From NCBI GenBank assembly GCA_947175225.1, contig CAMWLX010000109.1, positions 1 to 9,495 on the forward strand: DNA of 9,495 bases, given 5' to 3'. Made by a program: the position numbers and the translations under genes. Below are positions 1 through 6,014 of this stretch, piece by piece. The stretch's first letter is position 1. Each line of letters starts with the position of its first letter. The notes under the pieces were generated by a model, which worked only from the letters and a program-made list of their open reading frames with translations, had not been told where the DNA came from and searched no databases. Source of the stretch: an uncultured Porphyromonadaceae bacterium. Its GTDB lineage: Bacteria > Bacteroidota > Bacteroidia > Bacteroidales > Muribaculaceae.

Positions 1-1
1 C

Positions 2-130
2 AAAGTGACCATCTACACCACTCCCTCCTCAACCTTCACGATAGAAAAATCCCCAACCCCCAGCCGCCCCCTCTTCAACGCTGCCCCCCTCAATGGCTAT
101 AAATTGCCCCATAGCACCCTATTGGAATAA
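2..130 (+). CDS. C-terminal fragment of an unidentified protein, cut by the window edge
   Basis: Frame 2 is open from the left edge to a TAA at 128-130 and gives 42 residues ending in GYKLPHSTLLE. Third codon positions are dominated by C (ACC, CCC, CTC, AAC, GCC), which resembles the codon choice in the sigma-factor gene that follows and supports real coding. Frame 1 is also open to about 103 but gives a proline/histidine-rich peptide with poorer codon use. The fragment is proline- and threonine-rich and I do not recognise a family. A gap of 74 bases separates it from the next gene on the same strand. Confidence 0.45.
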   Translation, partial: KVTIYTTPSSTFTIEKSPTPSRPLFNAAPLNGYKLPHSTLLE

Positions 131-168
131 CATATTTTACAAGGAAAATAAATTTTTATCATTTGGCG

Positions 169-178
169 ATGCAGTATT
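169..178 (+). promoter_or_regulatory. Candidate regulatory word ATGCAGTATT upstream of the sigma-factor fusion
   Basis: The 10-base word ATGCAGTATT starts 36 bases before the GTG start of the sigma fusion. The identical word lies upstream of the lipoprotein/radical SAM pair at 1967-1976, and in both places a T-rich tract precedes it and an ATGC follows 17-20 bases after its first base. If it is a promoter element, its closeness to the start codon fits a -10-type position better than a -35. Function is inferred only from the repetition. Confidence 0.3.
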
Positions 179-204
179 CCTCATGATGATGCATCTTATC
201 CTAT

Positions 205-1839
205 GTGAGACATATTGACCTTGATATCGATAATCAGACCCTCGTCGAGGAGTGCAGAAGCGGAGATAGGGATGCTATGAGTATTCTCTATACCCGCTTC
301 GCTCCCCGCATGCTCCATGTCATATCCCGATATGTCAGCGACCGTGACAGTGCCCAGGATATCCTTCACGATGGATTTATTGCTGCTTTCACACGTCTTG
401 ATAGCGTGCGCGATCCCGAACGTCTCGACTTCTGGCTTGCCACAATAATGAAAAACCTCTCCCTCAAATACCTCCAGGCCCAGACAGTCACTTCCATTCT
501 TGATGAAATACCCGAAAACATCGAAGAACCCGAACTTGACGATATACTCGATTTCGCCACCCTCGAATCACTTATCCGCAAACTCCCTGAAGGATACCAG
601 AAAGTGTTCCGCCTCGCTGTGCTCGAGAACAAGTCGCATAATGAGATTTCTCAAATTCTTGGCATCGCACCTAATTCATCCTCATCACAGCTCTTCCATG
701 CCAAACTGCGCCTGCGCGAACTGATCAAAGACTATCAGCTACGTGCCGGGCTCATTTCTCTACTGCTCCTGCTCGTCTCAGTTAGTATACTCTTCCTTTT
801 TAGACAAGACAATCTGATGCCTACGTCCGACCATCTGTCGGCAGATTCCATGCAGAATAAGCGACTATCGAACGACGATACTCAATCAGAACCTGTGCAT
901 GAAAATTCCTTAGAAGAAAAGATAGTATCCACATACACTTCTGACCCGGGTAAACCAATAATTGTGGAAGAAACCCATAGTGAAAATGTTTCAGTTGATC
1001 CGCCACTTCCGACTGAATCTGAAACACAATCAACGTTCAGTTCTGATTCGGTAGGCATTTCCTCTCCTTCGTCTATTCCTGAAAGCTATAAGAGAAAGCC
1101 TCTTCATGATGAACATGATAACTTCTATGACCGAATTTTTGCTGACCTTCCTCAAAAAGCTTGTAAAGACAAAGGATGGTCTGCCGGAATTTCATTTGCC
1201 TCCGGAATATTGAGTTTCAATAGCATAAATGGTACCGACCTTAGCGATATGGCAAGTAATCCGAGCACGAATCCAAAACCTGATGACGAAGACGTTCCAT
1301 CTCAAGCAAAAATACCCCGACTTACTAATGAGATAGAAAGTTTGCTCGGTTCAGTGCAACGTCGCCATCATTTGCCTATCTCGTTTGCGCTTACTGCAGA
1401 GAAGCATTTCTCATCATGGCTCGGCCTGGAATCTGGCATAGGATATTCATATCTGCACACAGACTTCGAATGCTTAAAAGAGCCATCCACATGCCACTGG
1501 CATTATCTCGAGATCCCACTTCAAGTGAATCTTTATGCCTACACTTCGCCTCGAATTAAATTATATTTCGGTTTTGGAGGAAGAGTGGCTATCCCGGTAT
1601 ATTCTTACGCTCAGATTGCTCCTAATTATTTGGTACAGAGCGGACGTTTCGATTCTAAACCGGTATGGTCAGCTGGCGGAAGTGTCGGTATATCTTTCCG
1701 TATATCAAAACGTGTCGACCTGTTTGTTGAGCCTTCCCTCCGCTACCACTTCCCACAGGAATGCACAATTCCTAACATTTGGACCGACGATGAGCCCTGG
1801 AGCCTATCCATACCTATAGGATTCCGTTTCAACTGGTAA
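205..1839 (+). CDS. ECF-type sigma factor fused to a transmembrane helix and C-terminal outer-membrane beta-barrel
   Basis: One 544-residue frame holds four parts. Residues about 14-90 are a sigma-70 region 2 (LVEECRSGDRDAM, then DSAQDILHDGFIAAF). Residues about 118-175 are region 4 with its helix-turn-helix (LPEGYQKVFRLAVLE, then HNEISQILGIAP). Residues about 182-199 form one leucine-rich transmembrane helix. Residues 200-322 are a polar Ser/Thr/Glu/Pro-rich linker, followed by alternating beta-strands from about 323 to a C-terminal aromatic (GFRFNW), as in PorT/OmpW-like barrels recognised by the BAM machinery. The implied topology is a cytoplasmic sigma factor, a periplasmic linker and an outer-membrane barrel. 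In Bacteroidetes these roles are normally split between an ECF sigma factor and a separate membrane-bound partner. The start is GTG: an in-frame TGA at 187 excludes anything earlier, and the next ATG (residue 25) would cut into region 2. There is no clear Shine-Dalgarno. Domain calls are strong; regulation by proteolysis or barrel signalling is inference. Confidence 0.88.
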   Translation: MRHIDLDIDNQTLVEECRSGDRDAMSILYTRFAPRMLHVISRYVSDRDSAQDILHDGFIAAFTRLDSVRDPERLDFWLATIMKNLSLKYLQAQTVTSILDEIPENIEEPELDDILDFATLESLIRKLPEGYQKVFRLAVLENKSHNEISQILGIAPNSSSSQLFHAKLRLRELIKDYQLRAGLISLLLLLVSVSILFLFRQDNLMPTSDHLSADSMQNKRLSNDDTQSEPVHENSLEEKIVSTYTSDPGKPIIVEETHSENVSVDPPLPTESETQSTFSSDSVGISSPSSIPESYKRKPLHDEHDNFYDRIFADLPQKACKDKGWSAGISFASGILSFNSINGTDLSDMASNPSTNPKPDDEDVPSQAKIPRLTNEIESLLGSVQRRHHLPISFALTAEKHFSSWLGLESGIGYSYLHTDFECLKEPSTCHWHYLEIPLQVNLYAYTSPRIKLYFGFGGRVAIPVYSYAQIAPNYLVQSGRFDSKPVWSAGGSVGISFRISKRVDLFVEPSLRYHFPQECTIPNIWTDDEPWSLSIPIGFRFNW

Positions 1840-1966
1840 AAAACTCATTTATCCGATCTTAAAAGTCCGCTATCTTCCCCATATCATTTCATAGTAGCTT
1901 TACGGGTGGAATCATGTTGGGAGATTCGGCATGAGGACATTATTTTTGATCTATTTTTTTCTATCC

Positions 1967-1976
1967 ATGCAGTATT
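1967..1976 (+). promoter_or_regulatory. Second copy of ATGCAGTATT, upstream of the lipoprotein/radical SAM operon
   Basis: This exact copy of the word at 169-178 lies 57 bases before the lipoprotein ATG, in the 184-base gap after the sigma fusion. A T-rich run (about 1941-1960) precedes it and an ATGC follows 17 bases downstream. It is a candidate promoter element or operator read by the upstream sigma factor. The gap also suggests that the pair has its own transcription start. No convincing TAnnTTTG box or terminator was seen in this gap. Confidence 0.3.
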
Positions 1977-2023
1977 GGTATTAATGCGGTATCTATACAA
2001 TAGAATCAACTGATAAAACAGAT

Positions 2024-2476
2024 ATGAAACTTATCAACAAATACATCTCAGCTTTCTTTGCCGGTATTTATTCGGCAATACTCGCGCTATTAGGTTATGG
2101 TTGTACTCCGGAAGATCAATACGATATGTATGGCATGCCGACAGGAACCTTTGAAATTAAAGGCGCTGTGACTTCCGACGAAGGGATCAGCGTCAAAAAT
2201 GCAGAAATAAGAGTGACTTATCCTGACGCTCCCTCCGGAGTATACTCGCTTGAGACAACCACCACCAATATCGATGGTCAATACATCACTAAGGGTTCTA
2301 CAACTGTAGAACCCGAATTAAAAGTAGTTTGCATTCCTTCCAATCCAAACCTTGAGGCAGATTCTGTTATAGTCGATTTGGTCTACAAAGATTCAAATAA
2401 AAAAAGCACCTGGGATTGGGGACATGCCAAAGCAACCGTAGATTTCAAACTCAAGGCAAAAAATACTGAAAAATGA
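2024..2476 (+). CDS. Putative lipoprotein of the rSAM/lipoprotein system
   Basis: This 150-residue protein has a positively charged N-terminus (MKLINKY), a hydrophobic stretch to about residue 23, and a lipoprotein-type cysteine at 27 (LGYGC). The residues after it are acidic (TPEDQYD), as expected for export to the outer surface in Bacteroidetes. The mature part begins with MYGMPTGTFEIKGAV and continues as a small beta-sandwich resembling carboxypeptidase-regulatory-like domains (ISVKNAEIRVTYP, then TTNIDGQY). Its tail holds W130-D-W132, then KATVDFKLK. Layout and neighbour match the lipoprotein family that accompanies a dedicated radical SAM enzyme in Bacteroidetes (from memory, TIGR04134). 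The radical SAM start codon overlaps its stop, so the two are translationally coupled. Whether it is a substrate or only a partner of that enzyme is unknown. The residue at -3 of the lipobox (G24) is not classical. Confidence 0.82.
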   Translation: MKLINKYISAFFAGIYSAILALLGYGCTPEDQYDMYGMPTGTFEIKGAVTSDEGISVKNAEIRVTYPDAPSGVYSLETTTTNIDGQYITKGSTTVEPELKVVCIPSNPNLEADSVIVDLVYKDSNKKSTWDWGHAKATVDFKLKAKNTEK

Positions 2477-3531
2477 AAAGCCTTTCACTCCGCCAACGTG
2501 TTGGGCTTGAACTCTTTCGAAAGATCAAGCAAGAGAAATGTCGCCAGCATCCACTTCGTCAGCTGTTCTGGGAATGCACATGGCTCTGCAACCTCTCATG
2601 CCGCCATTGCGGAAGCGACTGCAATAGCTCATCGATGATTCCGGATATGCCGGCCGATGATTTCCTGAAGGTTATCGACAGTCTCACTCCTCATGTGAAT
2701 CCAAACCACGTCAATATAGTCATCACCGGCGGCGAACCTCTCATGAGAAAAGATCTCGAATATGTAGGACGCCAACTCTACGACCGAGGCTATCCATGGG
2801 GATTTGTCTCAAATGGACTTGCACTTACACCAGATCGATTCCAAAGCCTTCGCCGTGCCGGACTTCACGCCATGACTATAAGCCTTGACGGACTGGAAGA
2901 AGATCACAACTGGATGCGTTGTCACCCTGCATCGTTCGACCGGGCTACTGCCGCCATACGAATGGTGGCTGCCACCCCCGACATAAATTTTGATGTGGTG
3001 ACGTGCGTAAACCAACGTACCCTTCATCGTCTTTCTGAGATAAAGGAGCATCTGATCTCATGCGGAGTGAAAGCATGGCGACTATTCACAATTTTTCCAT
3101 CGGGACGTGCAGCCAATTATGAGGAATTCAAGATGGGGTCATCCGACATGAGGACCCTGATGGAATTTATCAAGCATACGCGGAAAGAAGGGCGCATCAA
3201 GGCATCCTTCTGTTGTGAAGGTTTTCTCGGCAGCTATGAAGGGATTGTCAGGGATTTCTTATTTAGCTGTCAAGCAGGAGTGTCAGTGGCATCGGTGCTT
3301 CTCGACGGTGGGATAGGCTCATGCCCCAGCATACGCGCCGACTACCGGCAAGGCAATATCTATAAAGACGATTTCTGGGATGTATGGCAAAATAAGTTTC
3401 AGCCATATCGCGACCGCACATGGATGAAAACGGGTAAATGTGCAGAATGTTCATTCTGGCGTTACTGCGAAGGCAACGGCATGCACCTTCGCGACGCCAA
3501 CGGCCATCTAATGCACTGCCACCTAATATGA
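2473..3531 (+). CDS. Radical SAM/SPASM enzyme of the rSAM/lipoprotein system
   Basis: This 352-residue protein is a radical SAM enzyme. The CX3CX2C motif binding the catalytic 4Fe-4S cluster is C39, C43 and C46 (in LCNLSCRHCGSDC), GGEP for SAM binding is at 86-89, and a later strand reads MTISLDG (134-140). The C-terminal part is a SPASM-type domain for auxiliary clusters: C266, C284, the C323-x2-C326-x5-C332 cluster (KCAECSFWRYC) and C349. An extra pair, C247-C248, lies just before it. SPASM enzymes typically modify ribosomally made peptides or proteins in the cytoplasm. The N-terminus (SLRQRVGLELFRK, then HPLRQLFWECT) resembles the family paired with small lipoproteins (from memory, TIGR04133). 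The ATG at 2473 overlaps the lipoprotein stop as ATGA. The chemistry and target residue are unknown. All metal-binding motifs are intact, so it should be active. Confidence 0.92.
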   Translation: MKSLSLRQRVGLELFRKIKQEKCRQHPLRQLFWECTWLCNLSCRHCGSDCNSSSMIPDMPADDFLKVIDSLTPHVNPNHVNIVITGGEPLMRKDLEYVGRQLYDRGYPWGFVSNGLALTPDRFQSLRRAGLHAMTISLDGLEEDHNWMRCHPASFDRATAAIRMVAATPDINFDVVTCVNQRTLHRLSEIKEHLISCGVKAWRLFTIFPSGRAANYEEFKMGSSDMRTLMEFIKHTRKEGRIKASFCCEGFLGSYEGIVRDFLFSCQAGVSVASVLLDGGIGSCPSIRADYRQGNIYKDDFWDVWQNKFQPYRDRTWMKTGKCAECSFWRYCEGNGMHLRDANGHLMHCHLI

Positions 3532-3545
3532 CGCCATCCCCTTCC

Positions 3546-4979
3546 TTAGAGGCGTTGCCCTTCTATGCGTGATGGGGGAATGAGCATGAAGCAGACGCTG
3601 GGCGAATTGGGAGACATCAAATATTCGATATTGATTTTTGAGCTCGATCCTGAAGAACGATGCCAGCAATAGGCGGCCTCGATGAGCGAAGCAGTCATAT
3701 AGTAGCGCTCAGTAGAGTCATCCACAGCCTCCGGCACTCCCCATATCCATGAGCAACGGAATGTCAGGTCTCCAGATGACATTTCCGGAATAGCATCCTC
3801 TTTTTTAGTCGGACATCCATCAACTTCAACAGTCCATTCAGGCCATACTGAAGCATCTTCAACAGAAATATTTAATCCCGAACCATTCTCCTGCAAGTTA
3901 CTCCAAGTCCATACTCCTTGCTGCAGCGGAGTAGGAGTAGACGATTCGAGACCGTTTCCTCCAGTGAGCCAACCATCAAAATTCCATTCAAAACCACTTT
4001 GATAAGCAGCTGAAGCATCCGTGGCAGCAGGTGCCGGTCCACCCATAAGCTGAGTTTGTACTCCCCCAAATATGTCCCCCTCTTTCTTGTAAAGGCCTGC
4101 CTTGAATCTAAACTGATTGAGATAGAATCCGCATACCTCATATAGAGATTTCCCACGGGTGTATTGCCAACGTCCGTTGTAGAGATTACCATTATGGATG
4201 ATAAGCTCAGCCTCAACAGCATAGATATCTCCGGTAAAGGAATTGTCGGCAAATGAATGGATCGGGTATATATCGCAGTTAAGTTCTGCAGTAGTACTTA
4301 GGGATGCAGTTTCCGGCAATCCCCACTGTATTCTTTGTATCTCTTCTTTAGAAAGATTTATCGGAAATACTTGTTTGACATGCTGCGGAGTGAAACGCTT
4401 CTTGATCTCCTTGCTCCTGTAGTCAGGACCCTTTAGGGTAGGGGTAAGCATCTTGTCGAGCCAATCAGTAAATATCACCAATGGAACATCTTCATCATCG
4501 ATGCCATCCATCTGCTTCCTTTTCTGGATACTCATTGAAGAAGCCTTGCTGTTGAAGCTAATCAGTGAGCAAGCATTTGCTGTGGTAGGATCACCGGCAT
4601 ATACCATTCCATTCGCTGCACACCATTCATCGAGTTTAGTAGCATCCGGATCAATTACCGTTATTACCGATCCTTTCTTATAAGCCACGAGCAAATCTTC
4701 CTTATATGTATCAAGATCAGTGCAAGATATTATTACGTGTCTTGCCTTAGACAGATCGACAATATTGGTAAAAGTCTGAGAAAGAATTGAAGATATGGAG
4801 CCTCCTGAGCCGAGAATGGTAGTTGGTTGGTTGCTTTCTGCCTTTTGGACCGGTTTGACATTGCCCCCTTCCACTACAGAAATATTTTCTATCGGGAGTT
4901 CCTTTTCATTGGAGCACCCTGAAAACATAAAGGCTCCAACAGCCACAATACTGAAAAATAGTCTAAAATTAGAATTCAT
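3546..4979 (-). CDS. Large lipoprotein, possible leukocidin/hemolysin-like beta-pore-forming protein
   Basis: From the chosen ATG at 4979 this is 477 residues, with the lipoprotein signal MNSNFRLFFSIVAVGAFMFS, then G-C22 followed by acidic SNEKE, which suggests export to the cell surface. An upstream in-frame ATG at 5003 adds eight residues and lies inside a repeat, so it is less likely. In this numbering residues about 75-145 look alpha/beta (ARHVIISCTDLDTY, then GSVITVIDPDATKLDEWC). Residues about 230-470 are beta-rich: YAVEAELIIHNGNLYNGRW, a Gly/Ala-rich stretch (MGGPAPAATDASAAY), GFEWNFDGWLTGGNG, GVWTWSNL, and finally SSKINIEYLM. This order recalls leukocidin/hemolysin-family proteins, where a Gly-rich amphipathic stem is followed by FEITYG-like strands, but I judge it from pattern only. 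It lies 68 bases after the kinase gene and may be cotranscribed. It converges on the radical SAM gene with a 14-base gap. Confidence 0.7.
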   Translation of the reverse strand: MNSNFRLFFSIVAVGAFMFSGCSNEKELPIENISVVEGGNVKPVQKAESNQPTTILGSGGSISSILSQTFTNIVDLSKARHVIISCTDLDTYKEDLLVAYKKGSVITVIDPDATKLDEWCAANGMVYAGDPTTANACSLISFNSKASSMSIQKRKQMDGIDDEDVPLVIFTDWLDKMLTPTLKGPDYRSKEIKKRFTPQHVKQVFPINLSKEEIQRIQWGLPETASLSTTAELNCDIYPIHSFADNSFTGDIYAVEAELIIHNGNLYNGRWQYTRGKSLYEVCGFYLNQFRFKAGLYKKEGDIFGGVQTQLMGGPAPAATDASAAYQSGFEWNFDGWLTGGNGLESSTPTPLQQGVWTWSNLQENGSGLNISVEDASVWPEWTVEVDGCPTKKEDAIPEMSSGDLTFRCSWIWGVPEAVDDSTERYYMTASLIEAAYCWHRSSGSSSKINIEYLMSPNSPSVCFMLIPPSRIEGQRL

Positions 4980-4997
4980 ACTAAAATATTTTAAAGA

Positions 4998-5053
4998 ATG
5001 CATTATGACTTGCTTTAGCTTGAGCGTAGCTAATTATGAATTATGCATTATGA
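4998..5053. repeat. Dispersed intergenic repeat, copy A, bounded by 11-base direct repeats
   Basis: Bases 5002-5044 match 7403-7445 at about 35 of 43 positions, sharing the core AGCTTGAGC-TAG. Copy A is bounded by ATGCATTATGA at 4998-5008 and again at 5043-5053. It contains an inverted repeat, TTAGCT/AGCTAA, with a 7-base loop (5015-5033). The right-hand direct repeat includes the stop codon of the kinase gene. It could be a small REP- or MITE-like element or a conserved 3' RNA structure. Confidence 0.6.
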
Positions 5054-5914
5054 ATTAATCAGAGCCTGGACATCTGCAATTGTCCCGGAGAAAGGTCCCT
5101 TTGAGCCAAGCTTGATGCTGCACATGGCTGCCGCAAAAGCACCCGCCTCCTCGTAGGATGCACCACGGCTTCTCTTATACAGATATCCTGCCATATAAGT
5201 GTCGCCACATCCCGTAGCGTCCACAAGGTCTTTTGCCGGATATGCCGGAATCTTATGAAACTTACCGTCGGCATATATAAGCGAGCCCTTGTCGCCGAGC
5301 GTAAGCACCACTTCCTTCACTCCCCATCCTGCAAGCATCTTAGCGGCCTCATACGGATCGGAAGTCCCGGTAAGCGTCTCCATCTCCATCTCATTAGCCT
5401 TCAGAATGCCGATGTAGGGGAGGGCTTCAAGCTTGTCATCATAGTCTACCGCCACAACATGTTCCCCTTCCACCTTGCGCAGATACCCCTGCACATCTAC
5501 CGAAACCGTCCCTTTTGTTGACAAGTACTTGATAGTCTCCTTATCGAAATCATCAGCAAGGAGAGTGCCAAGGTGTATGATGTTTGCCTCAACATCCTTA
5601 AGATTCTCCTTTGTGAAAGGATCCGCTTTGGCAAGCACACGTTGTTTACGCTCGTTCATATCCTCACCATACTTATTCTCAAAATATACTGAGTTTTTCG
5701 ATACTATAGCCTCCACATCAATTCCTTCCTTACGAAGTTTCTCCACCTCATGCATCTCGCTTGCAGCAAGCGAAGTCACAAGGCGGAAATCCTTTAGGTC
5801 AATATTCTTTAGTGCATTTGCGAAATAATATGCAGTTCCGCCCGGCATGTAGGCAGTAAAGCGGGGAGTGATTACTTTGTCGAGGGTTATATGTCCGATA
5901 CAAGTGAGTTTCAT
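5048..5914 (-). CDS. PfkB-family carbohydrate kinase, substrate unknown
   Basis: This 288-residue protein belongs to the PfkB/ribokinase family, which transfers the ATP gamma-phosphate to a sugar or nucleoside hydroxyl in the cytoplasm. Visible features are the N-terminal GHITLD (D12, usual substrate contact), the di-glycine GGTAYYFA at 25-32, NE at 174-175 (Mg/phosphate region), TLGDKGS at 205-211, and the signature DATGCGD at 232-238 with catalytic base D238 and anion-hole glycines. In signature 1 the usual Asn after the glycines is replaced by Tyr/Phe. The length is slightly short for the family (about 300-330) but all core motifs are present. The preceding gene is an FHS sugar transporter, so the likely job is to phosphorylate the imported sugar. 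Fructose, ribose or another sugar cannot be told apart from sequence alone. The ATG at 5914 follows an A-rich leader. Confidence 0.92.
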   Translation of the reverse strand: MKLTCIGHITLDKVITPRFTAYMPGGTAYYFANALKNIDLKDFRLVTSLAASEMHEVEKLRKEGIDVEAIVSKNSVYFENKYGEDMNERKQRVLAKADPFTKENLKDVEANIIHLGTLLADDFDKETIKYLSTKGTVSVDVQGYLRKVEGEHVVAVDYDDKLEALPYIGILKANEMEMETLTGTSDPYEAAKMLAGWGVKEVVLTLGDKGSLIYADGKFHKIPAYPAKDLVDATGCGDTYMAGYLYKRSRGASYEEAGAFAAAMCSIKLGSKGPFSGTIADVQALINS

Positions 5915-5917
5915 TTT

Positions 5918-5956
5918 TAAGAGTGAAGGGTTAAGGGGTAAGAGATAAGAGTGAAG
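5918..5956. repeat. Low-complexity purine-rich intergenic repeat (TAAGAGTGAAG twice)
   Basis: The 11-base word TAAGAGTGAAG occurs at 5918-5928 and 5946-5956, with degenerate related words between and after (GGGTTAAGGGGTAAGAG). On the minus strand it reads as CTTCACTCTTA-type units between the transporter and kinase genes. No coding potential was seen. Confidence 0.6.
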
Positions 5957-5966
5957 TGGTGAGTAG

Positions 5967-6002
5967 AAGGACTTTAAGGACTTTAAGGACTTTAAGGACC
6001 TT
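5967..6002. repeat. Tandem repeat, four copies of a 9-base unit AAGGACTTT
   Basis: Three perfect copies of AAGGACTTT (5967-5975, 5976-5984, 5985-5993) are followed by a fourth with one change (AAGGACCTT, 5994-6002). The array begins 12 bases past the stop codon of the transporter gene in the minus direction. Together with the adjacent purine-rich repeat it fills most of the 100-base gap to the kinase. Confidence 0.9.
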
Positions 6003-6014
6003 ATTTCGGATTGC

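Noticed and set aside
183..218. Triple ATG at 183-191 as the start of the sigma-factor gene
   Set aside because: These ATGs are in another frame and reach a stop at 216 after about ten codons. They could at most form a tiny leader peptide, for which there is no other support.
1535..1819. A 94-codon plus-strand frame overlapping the beta-barrel region
   Set aside because: It overlaps the last strands of the barrel in another frame. The barrel frame continues to a proper aromatic C-terminus.
3531..3555. Inverted repeat ACGCC/GGCGT across the convergent stop codons as a two-way terminator
   Set aside because: The stem is only five pairs with a 15-base loop and has no T-run on either side.
3872..4252. 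A 126-codon minus-strand frame inside the leukocidin-like gene
   Set aside because: It lies fully within a longer minus-strand gene that has a lipoprotein signal, and its translation shows no signal or domain.
5475..5828. A 117-codon plus-strand frame opposite the kinase gene
   Set aside because: It is a Ser/Arg-rich antisense shadow of a clear PfkB gene and has no recognisable motif.
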